A stretch of DNA of 64,000 bases from Yponomeuta sedellus. Taxonomy: Eukaryota; Arthropoda; Insecta; Lepidoptera; Yponomeutidae. Shown here piece after piece: positions 45,670 through 55,900 of this stretch. The stretch's first letter is position 1. Each line of letters starts with the position of its first letter. Position numbers and translations under genes: made by a program. The notes beneath the pieces were generated by a model that saw nothing but the letters and a program-made list of their open reading frames with translations, made no database searches and was not told the DNA's origin. The stretch spans positions 8,762,357 through 8,826,356 of the forward strand of contig OW203747.1 in the NCBI GenBank assembly GCA_934045075.1. Reading direction: 5' to 3'.

Positions 45670-46015
45670 ATCATCAACCCATTACGTCCCCACCAAGGGG
45701 CACGGGTCTCTTCCCTGAAGAAGGTATAGGTCATACTCCACCATGGGGTCCAAGTCCGGATTAGTGGAAGCTTGCAAGACTAGTGGCTGGTCTTACTGTC
45801 AGAAGTTTTCAAGCCGCCCTAAGGCCTCTGACTTGGCTTAACGACTGCCATCTATTGACGGCCGGCACCAACTGCGTAACGTGTCTTGCGAAGCACGGCA
45901 CCGCTCGGAAAAATGCCACTAGCGTTAGTCATAGACGGCTTACCCATCCATGCACTGAACGCGCCCTATGTGGTTTAACCTTCGTGAACGTTTAAGATCA
46001 CTCTGGCACTTAGCG
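45670..46015 (-). mobile_element. 5S-SINE, subfamily 2, full length
   Basis: The plus strand starts CATCATCAACCCATTACG (tail with ATGATG on the minus strand) and ends GTTTAACCTTCGTGAACG, with a head diverged from subfamily 1 (GGTTAAACCACATAGGGCGC). Confidence 0.8.
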
Positions 46016-46289
46016 GCACTAAAATTTAATTATATTCTTTTTTTATGCACTAACCCCTGCTAATGAACACTCAAGTCACACGAACACCAAATACATCATG
46101 TAACAGCACTTAACACAAAGCGATATATAAATATAAAGTGCATAAAGCGCGAAATGCTGTTTGTTAGTATATTTAGGTATATTGTTGTTATTTGATTTAC
46201 AACCGCGGCCCCCACAGGACAGACTCGGCCTAGTGTGGGGACCACTGCTTAATTATAAGTCTTTAAAAAAAACCAATCTAACTGTACAT

Positions 46290-46530
46290 GAATATAAAGA
46301 GGCTAAACATTCCACTCATGCCGGGACTCGAACCCGCAACCTCTGGCTATCCGTGCCAGCGCTCTCCCAACTGAGCTTTTAGGCGACTACCCGGCATCAG
46401 TGAAATTTCGAACCTCTTTACAATACTCTCTGTATTACGTACAGGCAACAACAACATCTGTCTGAAGCAATTTGCATCACTTGCAGCCCCGAGTACCAAC
46501 TTTGCAGTTAGGTTTTACATCGTAATGATA
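46290..46530 (-). mobile_element. SINE S1 copy
   Basis: Includes the pre-tRNA segment (CAAGTGATGCAAATTGCTTC) and the tRNA-like head with box B GGTTCGAGTCC; the distal tail is lost. Confidence 0.75.
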
Positions 46531-46585
46531 TCGCTGTACCCACATGATTATATTATTTTTTAATGCACTAACCCGTGCTTAGGAT

Positions 46586-46691
46586 TGTTGGGTATACATG
46601 TAGGTAGTTATAGATGTTTTGTGTGCCACCTTTCGTTTAGCAATAAACCAGTCTTTTATCGCGCTCTGTGTGTTTCACTGAATATCTAACT
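46586..46691 (+). repeat. 5' LTR of Mag-like element
   Basis: Begins TGTTGGGTATACATG and ends GAATATCTAAC(T). One mismatch to the 3' LTR (GTGCCACC versus GTGCTACC). Contains AGCAATAAACC as a likely polyadenylation signal. Confidence 0.9.
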
Positions 46692-46700
46692 GGCGACGAG
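46691..46700 (+). promoter_or_regulatory. Primer-binding site, tRNA-Ser
   Basis: TGGCGACGAG directly after the LTR is complementary to a tRNA-Ser 3' end of the form CTCGTCGCCA. Confidence 0.75.
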
Positions 46701-46752
46701 ATTTAAAACGTTTTAGTGGTGATTTCGGATCATATTCGGTGTAAAAGTGATA

Positions 46753-49700
46753 ATGCCTATCGGTAAAATAGAGAATTTTGACCTAGCTCAAAAAAGTGGA
46801 CTTTGTATGTGAATCGTGTAAAACAGTTCATAACCTTGAACGCCATCAAACCTGAGCAAGAAGTTGCTACGTTGATAACGCTGGTGGGCGAGGCTACGTA
46901 TGACTTAATGTTCGATTTATGCGCACCGAACCTACCTGAAAGTAAAACTTTTTTGGAACTGGTGACAATAGTCCAGAATCATCTCGAACCCAGGCGATCA
47001 GATATCGCTGAGCGTCATCTCTTTCGGCAAAGACGACAAAAGCTAGGAGAAACCTTGAGTGAATATTTGCAACATCTGAAGCACTTGGCTAGCACTTGCA
47101 ATTTTGGTACAAAACTCGAAGATAATCTGAGGGATCAATTTGTATCCGGTCTCAGCAGTGAGATCATGCGGAGTCGTCTATTTGCTGAGCCATCAGTGAC
47201 ATACACGCGAGCGGTAGAGTTGGCGCTGGCGCTGGAGGCTGCGGAGCGGCACGCGGTGGTGGCGAGCGGCTCGGGCGGCACGGGGCCGGGCGCAGGCGCG
47301 GGCGCGGGCGCTGAAGGCGGGGGCGCGGGCGCGGTGACCGTACACAGGCTGGGGGCGGCGGCGGCGGGCCGGCCGCGCGCCTCGGCTTCGTGCTGGCGGT
47401 GCGGCAGGCAGCATGCGGCTGATAGGTGTCGGTATAGGAACTTCAACTGTGATGAGTGCGGTGCGAGAGGCCATCTAAAGGTCATGTGTAGAAGTGCAGG
47501 TAATCGTGATCGACCTACGAACCGCGGCTACTCTAACAAGGTAACCAAACAGTTTTATTTGGACCCGGAGTCGGAATCGGATGACAGCGATTTCTTTCAT
47601 TTAACCGTCGACGGCTCGAGTGATAAACCTTATGTGATAAAAATAAATGTAGAAAATGTCCCTATTCTGTTTGAAGTGGATACTGGAAGCAAAATCTCCG
47701 CAATTAACGAACAAATGTATGCTAAATATTTCAGCAATTTCGCAATTAATCAAAATAATTTAAAATTGCGTGCGTATACTGGTGGTTGTATCAAGCCGCT
47801 CGGTTTTATCACTGTGTCTGTGTGTGGGTGCGAGCCGCAAACAGCCAGGCGCTTGCTTCCTTTGTTTGTAATACCAGGAGGCGGGCCACCATTACTAGGC
47901 CGCACATGGTTACGCGAATTACAACTTAACTGCATCAACATAAGGATCAATAATATCAATCAGATCGAGGACAGTGATAAGGCCGAGCGCATTGTTAGGG
48001 ATTTAGCAAACGAGTTTGTTGACGTGTTTTCTTCGGGCTTAGGTACATGCACAAAGAAGTTTTCGTTAAGATTAAAAGATAACGAACCAATATTTTATAA
48101 GGCTCGCAGTCTACCGCTGGCATTGCGGGAACCCGTTAAAAAAGAATTAGAAAGACTCGAGAGCGAGGGTACAATTATGAAAGTAGAACATTCCGATTTT
48201 GGTACGCCCATAGTACCAGTTATTAAAAAGGGAGGTGGGTTAAGAATATGCGGTGATTACAAGATTACCATAAACACAAAGTTGAAGCAGGAACCGTACC
48301 CGTTACCACGTATTGAAGAGTTGTACGCGGCACTCAGTGGCGGGCAGATATTTTCAAAAATTGACTTGGCGCATGCTTACGAGCAGGTGCTTTTAGAAGA
48401 AGAGTCTAGGACTTATACGGCCATAAGCACACATATTGGTACATATGTTTACATTAGGACACCTTACGGATTAAACTGTATTCCTGAAAAATTCCAAAAA
48501 CTGATGGAAGAGGTAGTTAGCGGCGTCCCAAAAACGGTAGTGTTTTTGGACGATATAGCTGTGACAGGAATTTCTATTAAAGATCATATAGAAAATTTAC
48601 GCGCCGTTCTCCGTCGTCTTCAGAGTTTTGGACTAAGAATTAAGCTGTCAAAATGTGAATTTTTTAGAAGTGAAGTGTCTTATCTAGGGCACATCATTGA
48701 CAAAAATGGGCTGCGCCCCGATAAAAAGAAAGTTTTGGCCATCGATCAGGTTCCCAGACCAACAGAAATAGGACAATTACGAGCCTTCTTAGGCTTAGTA
48801 AATTACTATGGGAAGTTCGTGCCACATCTAAGTACAGTCCTACACCCACTGTATCAATTATTAAAAAAAAAACTCAATGGAATTGGGATTCTGATTGTGA
48901 GGAAGCTTACATAAACATAAAGTCTATATTACGTAGTGATAAGGTGTTAGCGCATTACGACCCGAGCCTGCCGTTGGTCCTAAGCGTGGACAGTAGCTCA
49001 TACGGACTCGGGGCCGTGTTGGCGCATCGCTACTCCGACGGCACGGAAAGACCGGTTTGCTATGCGTCGCGCACGCTAAATGATTCAGAAAGATCGTACA
49101 GTCAACTAGATAAGGAGGCACTGGCTATTTTCTTTGGCGTGACCAAGAATCATCAATATTTGTATGGCAGGCGCTTTGTTATTCGCACGGATCATAAACC
49201 GTTGTCGTACATATTTGGAGACAAATTGGGCATTCCACAGACGGCAGCCAGCAGGCTCCAGCGCTATGCGGCACGACTGGCGGCTTACAATTTTGCAGTG
49301 GAGTGGGTTAGTTCAGCGGAGAATGCGCCAGCTGATTGCATGTCGCGCTTACCGCTGACGCGTAACCGGACTAATGTTCCGTCGGAAATAGCAGTTTCGT
49401 ATTTACACTATATGGAAAACGAATTTCCGGTCAGCTCAAAAGATGTTGCGGAGGCAACGAAGAGTGATATAGTGCTGCGAAATATTTATAAATACATTCT
49501 TTTTGGCTGGCCGGATTCGGTTGAAATCGAACAAGAAAAACCGTACTTGAATAGAAAGGATAATTTGTTTATCGAACAGGGTTGTATTGTTTATAACTAT
49601 AGGATTGTGATTCCACCAAAATTTCGAAAAAACATTTTACAAGAGCTCCACGAAGGTCATTTAGGGGTAGTTAAAATGAAAAATACAGCTCGCAATTATG

Positions 49701-50800
49701 TTTATTGGCCAGGTATCGACTCTGAGATAGAGGAGTTATGTAGGACTTGCGCTGCATGCCGGCAGCAACGAGACGCGCCGCCGCACGCGCCGCTCACGCC
49801 GTGGGAATTCCCCTCGCGTCCTTGGCAACGCTTACACGCCGATTTTGGTGAATGTAAGGGGAAACACTATTTCATTGTGATTGATGCTCACAGTAAATGG
49901 ATAGAGGCTTTTCTAATGAATAGTACGTCCGCAAATTCTGTAATTGCTAGGTTTAGAGAAATGTTTTCGCGGTTTGGCTTGCCGTTGCAAGTTGTTACAG
50001 ATAATGGCCCGCCGTTTACATCGGCAGAAATAAAGCATTATTTCGAATATAATGGTATTATACATAATCCAATGAGTCCTTATAGACCACAAGGCAACGG
50101 AGCTGCAGAAAATGCGGTTAAAACTGTAAAGAACTGCATTAAAAAGGCGCACTATGAAGGGGTTAATGTAGATCAAGCATTGTGCAAGATGCTTTTCCAT
50201 TACCGCAACTGTGAGCAAGCCACAACTGGGGTAGCGCCAGCAGTGGCGATGTTAGGCAGGCGGCTGCGCGGGCGGCTGGACGCGCTGCGGCTCGCGCCGG
50301 CGGCGGCGCAGCGCGTACTAGCCGCACAGAACCGTCAGGTCCAAAGGGCGGGCGGCACGCAGCGGCAAATATCAATAGGAGATGATGTTTTTATTAGGGA
50401 TTATAGCAAGAATAGGGAGAAATGGGTTGAAGGACGGGTAAGCGAACAAGTGGGACCGGCATCATTTATAGTTCAAGGTCCATGTGGAGTAGTGAGAAGG
50501 CATCTGGATCAAATAGTAAGTCCTAGCAGGAAAGGTCGCTATTCGCTTACACGCACTTCTAATGAATATAATAAAAATGTAGAGGAAGCCCCCTCCGATC
50601 ATGAAGAACAATGGGAAGAGGCGTCTTCAAACCCACTCTCTCCTCCGCAGGGAGTGTCTCCGCCAGAGGGTGCGGCTTCTCTTGTAGAGGGTGCGCCACC
50701 TTTGACGGAGAAGGAAATGGGTACTGAACCAACATGTATTCAGGGCGGTGTTAATTTAAGACCCGGTCCGCGTCAAAATAGAAATTATAAGAAAATATAA
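46753..50800 (+). pseudogene. gag-pol: Gag-Pol polyprotein of the Mag-like element, two frameshifts
   Basis: ATG at 46753 gives MPIGKIENFD, but a one-base loss in an A run at 46790-46795 shifts the frame. The main frame then runs to 48914, and after an indel in the A10 run at 48863-48872 it continues to 50800. Domains in order: Gag; two CCHC knuckles (CWRC...HAADRC and CDECGARGHLKVMC, about 47390-47490); protease FEVDTGSKIS (DTG codons 47679-47687); RT with FLDDIAVTG (about 48545); RNase H VLSVDSSSYGLGAVL and RTDHKPLSY; integrase zinc finger (H...H...CAAC); and D, D, E in HADFGE, TDNGPPF and AAENAVK. Apart from the two A-run shifts no other disabling change was seen. Confidence 0.9.
47220..47385 (+). 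repeat. GC-rich Gly/Ala-coding insert in Gag
   Basis: Encodes a run of Ser, Gly and Ala (SGSGGTGPGAGAGAGAEGG) between the Gag core and the CCHC knuckles. Base composition is far above its AT-rich surroundings. Frames on the other strand here are shadows. Confidence 0.8.
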
Positions 50801-50860
50801 GTTTATAGTCTTAAGGGCAATGATAAAAAAAATCATGTTTAGACTAAGTTAATATTTAGT

Positions 50861-50973
50861 AAGGAGGTGTTGGGTATACATGTAGGTAGTTATAGATGTT
50901 TTGTGTGCTACCTTTCGTTTAGCAATAAACCAGTCTTTTATCGCGCTCTGTGTGTTTCACTGAATATCTAACT
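50861..50973 (+). repeat. Polypurine tract and 3' LTR of Mag-like element
   Basis: AAGGAGG (50861-50867) precedes TGTTGGGTATACATG. The LTR runs 50868-50972/3 and differs from the 5' LTR at one base. Confidence 0.88.
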
Positions 50974-51289
50974 AGGATCATTTTAAAAACCTATTTAGAG
51001 GCCGAAAAGTCCACCCATGCCGTAAGTCAAACCCGCGACCTCTGGCTAACCGTGCCAGCGCTGCAAGTGATGCAAATTACTTCAGCCAGATGTTGCTGCC
51101 TGTAGGTAATACAGAGAATATTTTAAAGAGGTTCGAAATTTTACTGATGCCGGTAAGCCGCCCAATAGCTCAATTGAGAGCGCTGGCACGCTTAACCAGA
51201 GGTCGTGGCTTCGAGCCCTGGCATGGGTGGAATTTGTAGCTTCTAACTAATTAGGTTTTTAGTAAAATTGTATAATTTATATTTATGAA

Positions 51290-51560
51290 TAATCGATCCT
51301 ACTTGAGTGTTTAATTTTAATATGAATATGTTCCTCTTATAAGCCGGCTTTAACACCATCTTAAGAGTATTTCAGCAGAACCGACTTTGTTACAAATAAG
51401 ATCGATTGTCCTTCATGTTACTCTTTCCAGAGCTAAATAAATAAATAAAATAATTATTCATGGACATATTACACAGATCTCGTTAGCCCTATACTAAGTA
51501 CAACTAAATGACTTGTGTTAATTAGATAGGTAATTAGACCTTTGAAAAATACAATTTTAT
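51290..51560 (-). mobile_element. LINE 3' end fragment
   Basis: ATGGACATATTACACAGATC TCGTTAGCCCTA is the inverse of 40.07-40.13 kb; the surrounding sequence is AT-rich with AAATAAATAAATAAA. Confidence 0.45.
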
Positions 51561-51960
51561 CACTCACTTTTACTCCAAAACAACAAACCAACAGTCATCT
51601 ATCTCGTATAAAACGTCATTAGATGCAAGAAATATTGCACCCTTTCCAATATTGCAACTTCCATTCATCAGTCCTTTCATTTGAGACAAGCTATGCAAAT
51701 GAAACAACTGAAATTCTGATCGATTGAACAGCACTGGCGGCAGCTGGCAGTCGTCAAACCCCTTGTTAGAGGAACGCGATGACAACTATCCATCAATCAT
51801 TCTATCAGACTTATCCCCGGCTCGTACCGCGGTACGGCCAAATCAATTCAGCGTGAAATGCATCAGAATTTTAAAGGTTATTTGGATGTCGCTTTTTACT
51901 TACTTAGCGAACAGGCGCTTAAATAAATAAATAAATTGTTTATTCTATAAAAGTTACATG
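51561..51960. other. Unassigned sequence with short frames
   Basis: Short frames on both strands (66-71 codons) do not resemble a protein I know. A CTTAAATAAATAAATAAATT tract at 51917 could be an old LINE tail. Nothing firmer can be said. Confidence 0.3.
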
Positions 51961-52009
51961 CAACTTTTACATTCATTCGTTTCCGCCAAACTAAATGATA
52001 GTTTGTTGG

Positions 52010-52440
52010 CAGACTTACTCATACTTTATAACTAAGTTACGTAAAATACCTAACAAATTACCTACTAAAATTAAGTTAAACATGACAACTGTCTTAACGA
52101 TTTTTAGAACCTGCAGTCTAGAACCTAGGATCAACAATCTACTACTTTTAATCGATTTCCCCCAAAAACGGCCGTTTTTAGCGGAAATCGATTAAAGTCC
52201 TAGGATGTTTATATTACATATAACTAAGTTACGTAAAATACGTAACAAATTACTTAAATTAAGTTAAACATGAGACATGTTGACAACTGTCATAACAACT
52301 TTTAGAACCTGCAGTCTAGAACCTAGGATCAACAATCTACTACTTTAATTGATTTCCTTCAAAAACGGCCGTTTTTGGCGGGAACCGATTAAAGTCTTAG
52401 GATATTAATATTACATTCTAGGCCGTATGTTCTAAAAATA
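52010..52440. repeat. Tandem duplication of a ~190-bp palindrome-bearing unit
   Basis: Units at 52027-52215 and 52222-52415 share ACTAAGTTACGTAAAATAC, GAACCTGCAGTCTAGAACC and TAGGATCAACAATCTACTAC. Each holds a hairpin AATCGATTTCC...AAAACGGCCGTTTT...GGAAATCGATT. A third copy lies at 56.74-56.99 kb. Confidence 0.8.
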
Positions 52441-52470
52441 GTTACCACAGATATTAAGATTTCTCGGGTT

Positions 52471-52695
52471 TCTTCTTCTTCTTCAGGCTATATTAGTCCA
52501 CTGCTAGACATAGCCCTTCCTTAATGAGCGACATAGCGCAAGGTTGTGCCGTCATTGGGGGGCAGTGCCCATAATCCCCACGCTGGGCATGCGGGTTGGG
52601 GATCGCAGTTTGGTGGAGTTGTACTGCAGGGGGCGCTGCTGTCCACCCCCCTGGTTTGTGGCCCTTAGTCACCTTTTACAGTAATTACTCCGGCT
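52471..52695 (-). mobile_element. RTE-like LINE 3' end (subtype 2)
   Basis: TTCTTCTTCTTCAGGC (reverse of the GAA tail), GCCCATAATCCCCACGCTGG, GTGGCCCTTAGTCACC. Lies just beyond the carboxylesterase stop. Confidence 0.65.
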
Positions 52696-52774
52696 CTGGT
52701 GTACAGTAAATAATATTATTTTTCTTAACAACGTTTTTTAATAATTAGCTAATCATACCCGACTATTTTTATTT

Positions 52775-52988
52775 TCATTTTAAATCAATGTGAACTTTTC
52801 TTAACCCAAGAGGTGGCTGTGGTTTCTTATAGTGGTTATCGTAAATACTGTCCCAAAACTGTGTCACTTCTGACAGTGGAGTTCCCTTTAGCTGTGGAGG
52901 CAGTGTGAGCTCCATATATGGAGAACCATTGGCTGTAGCAGCTGGCCACCCGTGCGGGAAGTCTGACGTCACTTCTGGAATCGGTTTC
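52775..52988 (-). CDS. Carboxylesterase exon 3
   Basis: Acceptor TTCTTGCAG at 52989-52997. One base completes the split Gly codon, then KPIPEVTSDFPHGWPAAT to HIDLK and TGA. AATAAA (minus) lies almost directly after the stop at 52768-52773. Confidence 0.92.
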
Positions 52989-55900
52989 CTGCAAGAAGAT
53001 ATTATTATCAATATTCTTAGACATGGGTGTCTAGACGACGAAACTGAAATGGATCTGAGCTGGTCATGTCAGTCGAATGCACCCGAACAGGTGGGCGAAG
53101 CTCGCCACCGAGTGGGTGCCTCGAAATCGAGGCCAGCCTAGTAGACGGTGGAGAGATGATCTCGACAACCATCTGCCGGTGTGGTCTGAGGTGGCCCAGG
53201 CCAGACAACTCTGGACTGAATTGGGGGAGGCCTTTGCCTACCAGTGGGATACAAACATAGTGACTACGTAAAAAAAAATCTTAAAGCACAGAATGTACGG
53301 TGGTCTTAATACCATGAAGAACTTCTACCAATCAAACGCAGGAGGTGGGAGAAAGCTTGGTTACACATTTTTTTAAGGTTTCTACCTGGCTTCGAGAAGG
53401 GGTGTTACACGTTCTAATAGCATTATTATATTGCCCTGCGCGTGCAACATGATAATGCCCTCAGGATCCTGTTGGGGTTGTCTAACTAGTGTAGTTCATG
53501 TTCGTGGAAGCGTATGTGGATTATTTTTATGCCTACAGACGACGGTACATCATCCTATGCATCCATGCACTCTGCTCCGTAGTTTTACGGGCGAATTTGC
53601 AACTAAAATGTATAGGGTGATGTGTTGTCGACTGTACCACCTCGCTTAAGTCAAAAACATCCTGAAAACCCAGCCTGTTTTTTTATAGCCTAATTCTGCA
53701 GCACTGGATGGGTAAAATAATTTATTGTCATCCAGTGTGGTGACTAGGCTGGGTTCGTTCTGTATTCACTTAACATTAATCTTTATATTATCATTTGTTG
53801 GGCATTTGTTGTTAATAAAATAAAAGTTGAATATATTCATAAATAAAATCTGGCGCCCGAACAGGGACGCTTCAGTTGCCTCAGTCTGACACCAACTGGA
53901 GCATCTTCCTTGTTCCACTTTATACCACTTTGTTCCACACTAAATAAACTATAGTAAAAGTCTTTGATAAATAATAGTGTCCCAAAAAAATTGTGCTGTC
54001 TGCTTTATCAGTTTCAAGCATTACTTTCTCACGAGTGCAGATTTTAGGGCACTCTGGGCAGCCTTTGCCCAGCTGTTGTGCAGATTGAAATATATTTTAG
54101 GACATTGGTGACATTTTAATGAAATCTAATGTGCTTTTGTGATTTTGATATCCACTTTATAGAGGTGCGGTTGATTAAAATATCTATTCTTACCCTGTTT
54201 TGATGAAATTAGTCCAAAGTCTTCTCATGATCGATTTCATAGTTTTAAAGTTATCGCTGATTGGATAATTAAATCCAAAAGAAGCGCCCATATTCTCCAA
54301 TATTGCATACGTTTGTGCGCAATGACCTGCGCCTTTTATATCACGGTATAAATGCGTCGACAGTATCTCACTGTCCACGTAAGAAAATTGATACAAGTAA
54401 ATTCTGTCATTTCCTGATTGCACCTGCATTTTGACGTTTTGAATTATTGGATATCGAAACATTCCATCGCCAAGATAGCTGAAATAGGCTTTTATAGTTT
54501 CATTGTTGATTTCTTTATCACTGAAGTAATGTTGTCTTATGTTATTAGCTACTAATTGTCTTTCTTCTTTGTCTTTAAAATACAAATCGGCTGGTAGAAA
54601 CTTAGAGAAGTCTTCATTCATAATAGATTTCCAGTCTTTAAACAAATCAGCTCTTAGCAACCCTTCCATGTCACTAAAACCAACAAGAGTAGGTAGTTTC
54701 TTAAAGTTTCCATTCTTCAGTGTATCTATTGGAGCTTCCTCTAAAAATCTTTCTTGACCCAAATCTTTTTCAACACAGGGGACAAACATCAAAGTGTGAT
54801 CGAATCTTTTGGAAAACGAGTCTGAAGTTAATTGGTCATATGATATTCTTTTGTAAAATTCCTCCAAATCGGTGATATCTTCAGTTGTAAAGTTCAGCTG
54901 TCTGGCAAAGGCCTTAGCATTTTCAAGCGGATCCAACTGAACACTCCATACGGCGTTGCCTACACCGCTTTCTGGAATGACTTTTGTGAATAATCCATCG
55001 GTTGTTTCAGAGAGCATCAAAAGATCAGCGGAAGACGACCCTGCACTGTACCCAGCAAGCGTTATGTCTTTGGAATTACCGCCAAAATTAGCAATATTCT
55101 CTTTGACCCATCTCAATGCAGCGACTTGGTCTTTCATGCCTGCGTTGCCTGGCACATCATCAGTCCCAAGGCAAAGGAATCCTTGAACCCCTAATCGGTA
55201 GTTGAAGTTTACAAAAATTACATCTTTGGCTTCATTTAAGAATTCATAAGGACGCACTAAATTCCCCGCTCCAGTTTGGTATGCACCTCCATGGACGTAG
55301 ACTACAACTGACAGGTTAGTTTTGTCTATGTCAGGAGTGAAGATGTTGGCTACGAGACAGTCTTCTTGATATTTCGTAGTGACTCCCCAGTGTATCGGAT
55401 ATTTTACTTGAGGACAAAATATATTTTCTCTAACCGCTTCAAATGGTTTCGTCCAAGTTGGAGCCGGTAATGGAGCCTAGAGGTAAGAAAGGTAATTCGG
55501 TAGTATAAAAATGATGAAATGAAATATCTATGTTTTTGTTACTGTAATTTTTCTGAGGAGTATTTTAAGAATTTGTGTTTTTATAAATAATACTGTGTCA
55601 TAGCGGTAGTCACGAGACGGTCACCCATCCTGCACCTGACCGCGCCTGTTGTTGCTTAACTCAAGTGATTGATTCCAATCACTCAGTTTGTTTAGGCCAC
55701 GCGCTTCATATGGTATATTACATGGCATACTACACCGCCATTGAATATTTAAAATTCTTAACATATACTCGTACATTGTTATGATAATACCATAGTGATA
55801 AAACGGCAAATAATAATGTTATGTGTAGACTGTCCTTGGTTGATTGTGTAGATTTCTAACTACTTCCTGTATTCTGAGGATTCATCTGTAAGATAATTTT

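Larger units (their letters stand above)
46586..50973 (+). mobile_element. Mag-like Ty3/gypsy LTR retrotransposon, near full length (4.39 kb)
   Basis: Two LTRs of about 105 bp, a tRNA-Ser primer site, Gag-Pol in one frame, and a short purine tract before the 3' LTR. It is flanked by AGGAT (46581-46585 and 50974-50978; TAGGAT if the last T is counted in the duplication). Very short LTRs, tRNA-Ser priming and a single gag-pol frame are traits of the Mag clade first known from silkworm. Two homopolymer indels break the frame. Confidence 0.92.
46550..51260. mobile_element. SINE S1 fold-back interrupted by the Mag-like element
   Basis: S1 tail (TTTAATGCACTAACCCGTGC) stops at 46585 and continues at 50974 with AGGATCATTTTAAAAACC. 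The antisense part runs to about 51061, followed by a sense S1 (51062-51260, pre-tRNA segment, box A, box B). Confidence 0.8.

Noticed and set aside
47135..47485. Arg/Ala/Pro-rich minus-strand frames over the Mag gag
   Set aside because: Shadows of the GC-rich Gly/Ala tract; the plus strand has the real domain order.
51570..51785. Minus-strand 71-aa frame as a gene
   Set aside because: No start context, splice sites or recognisable domain; left as unassigned sequence.
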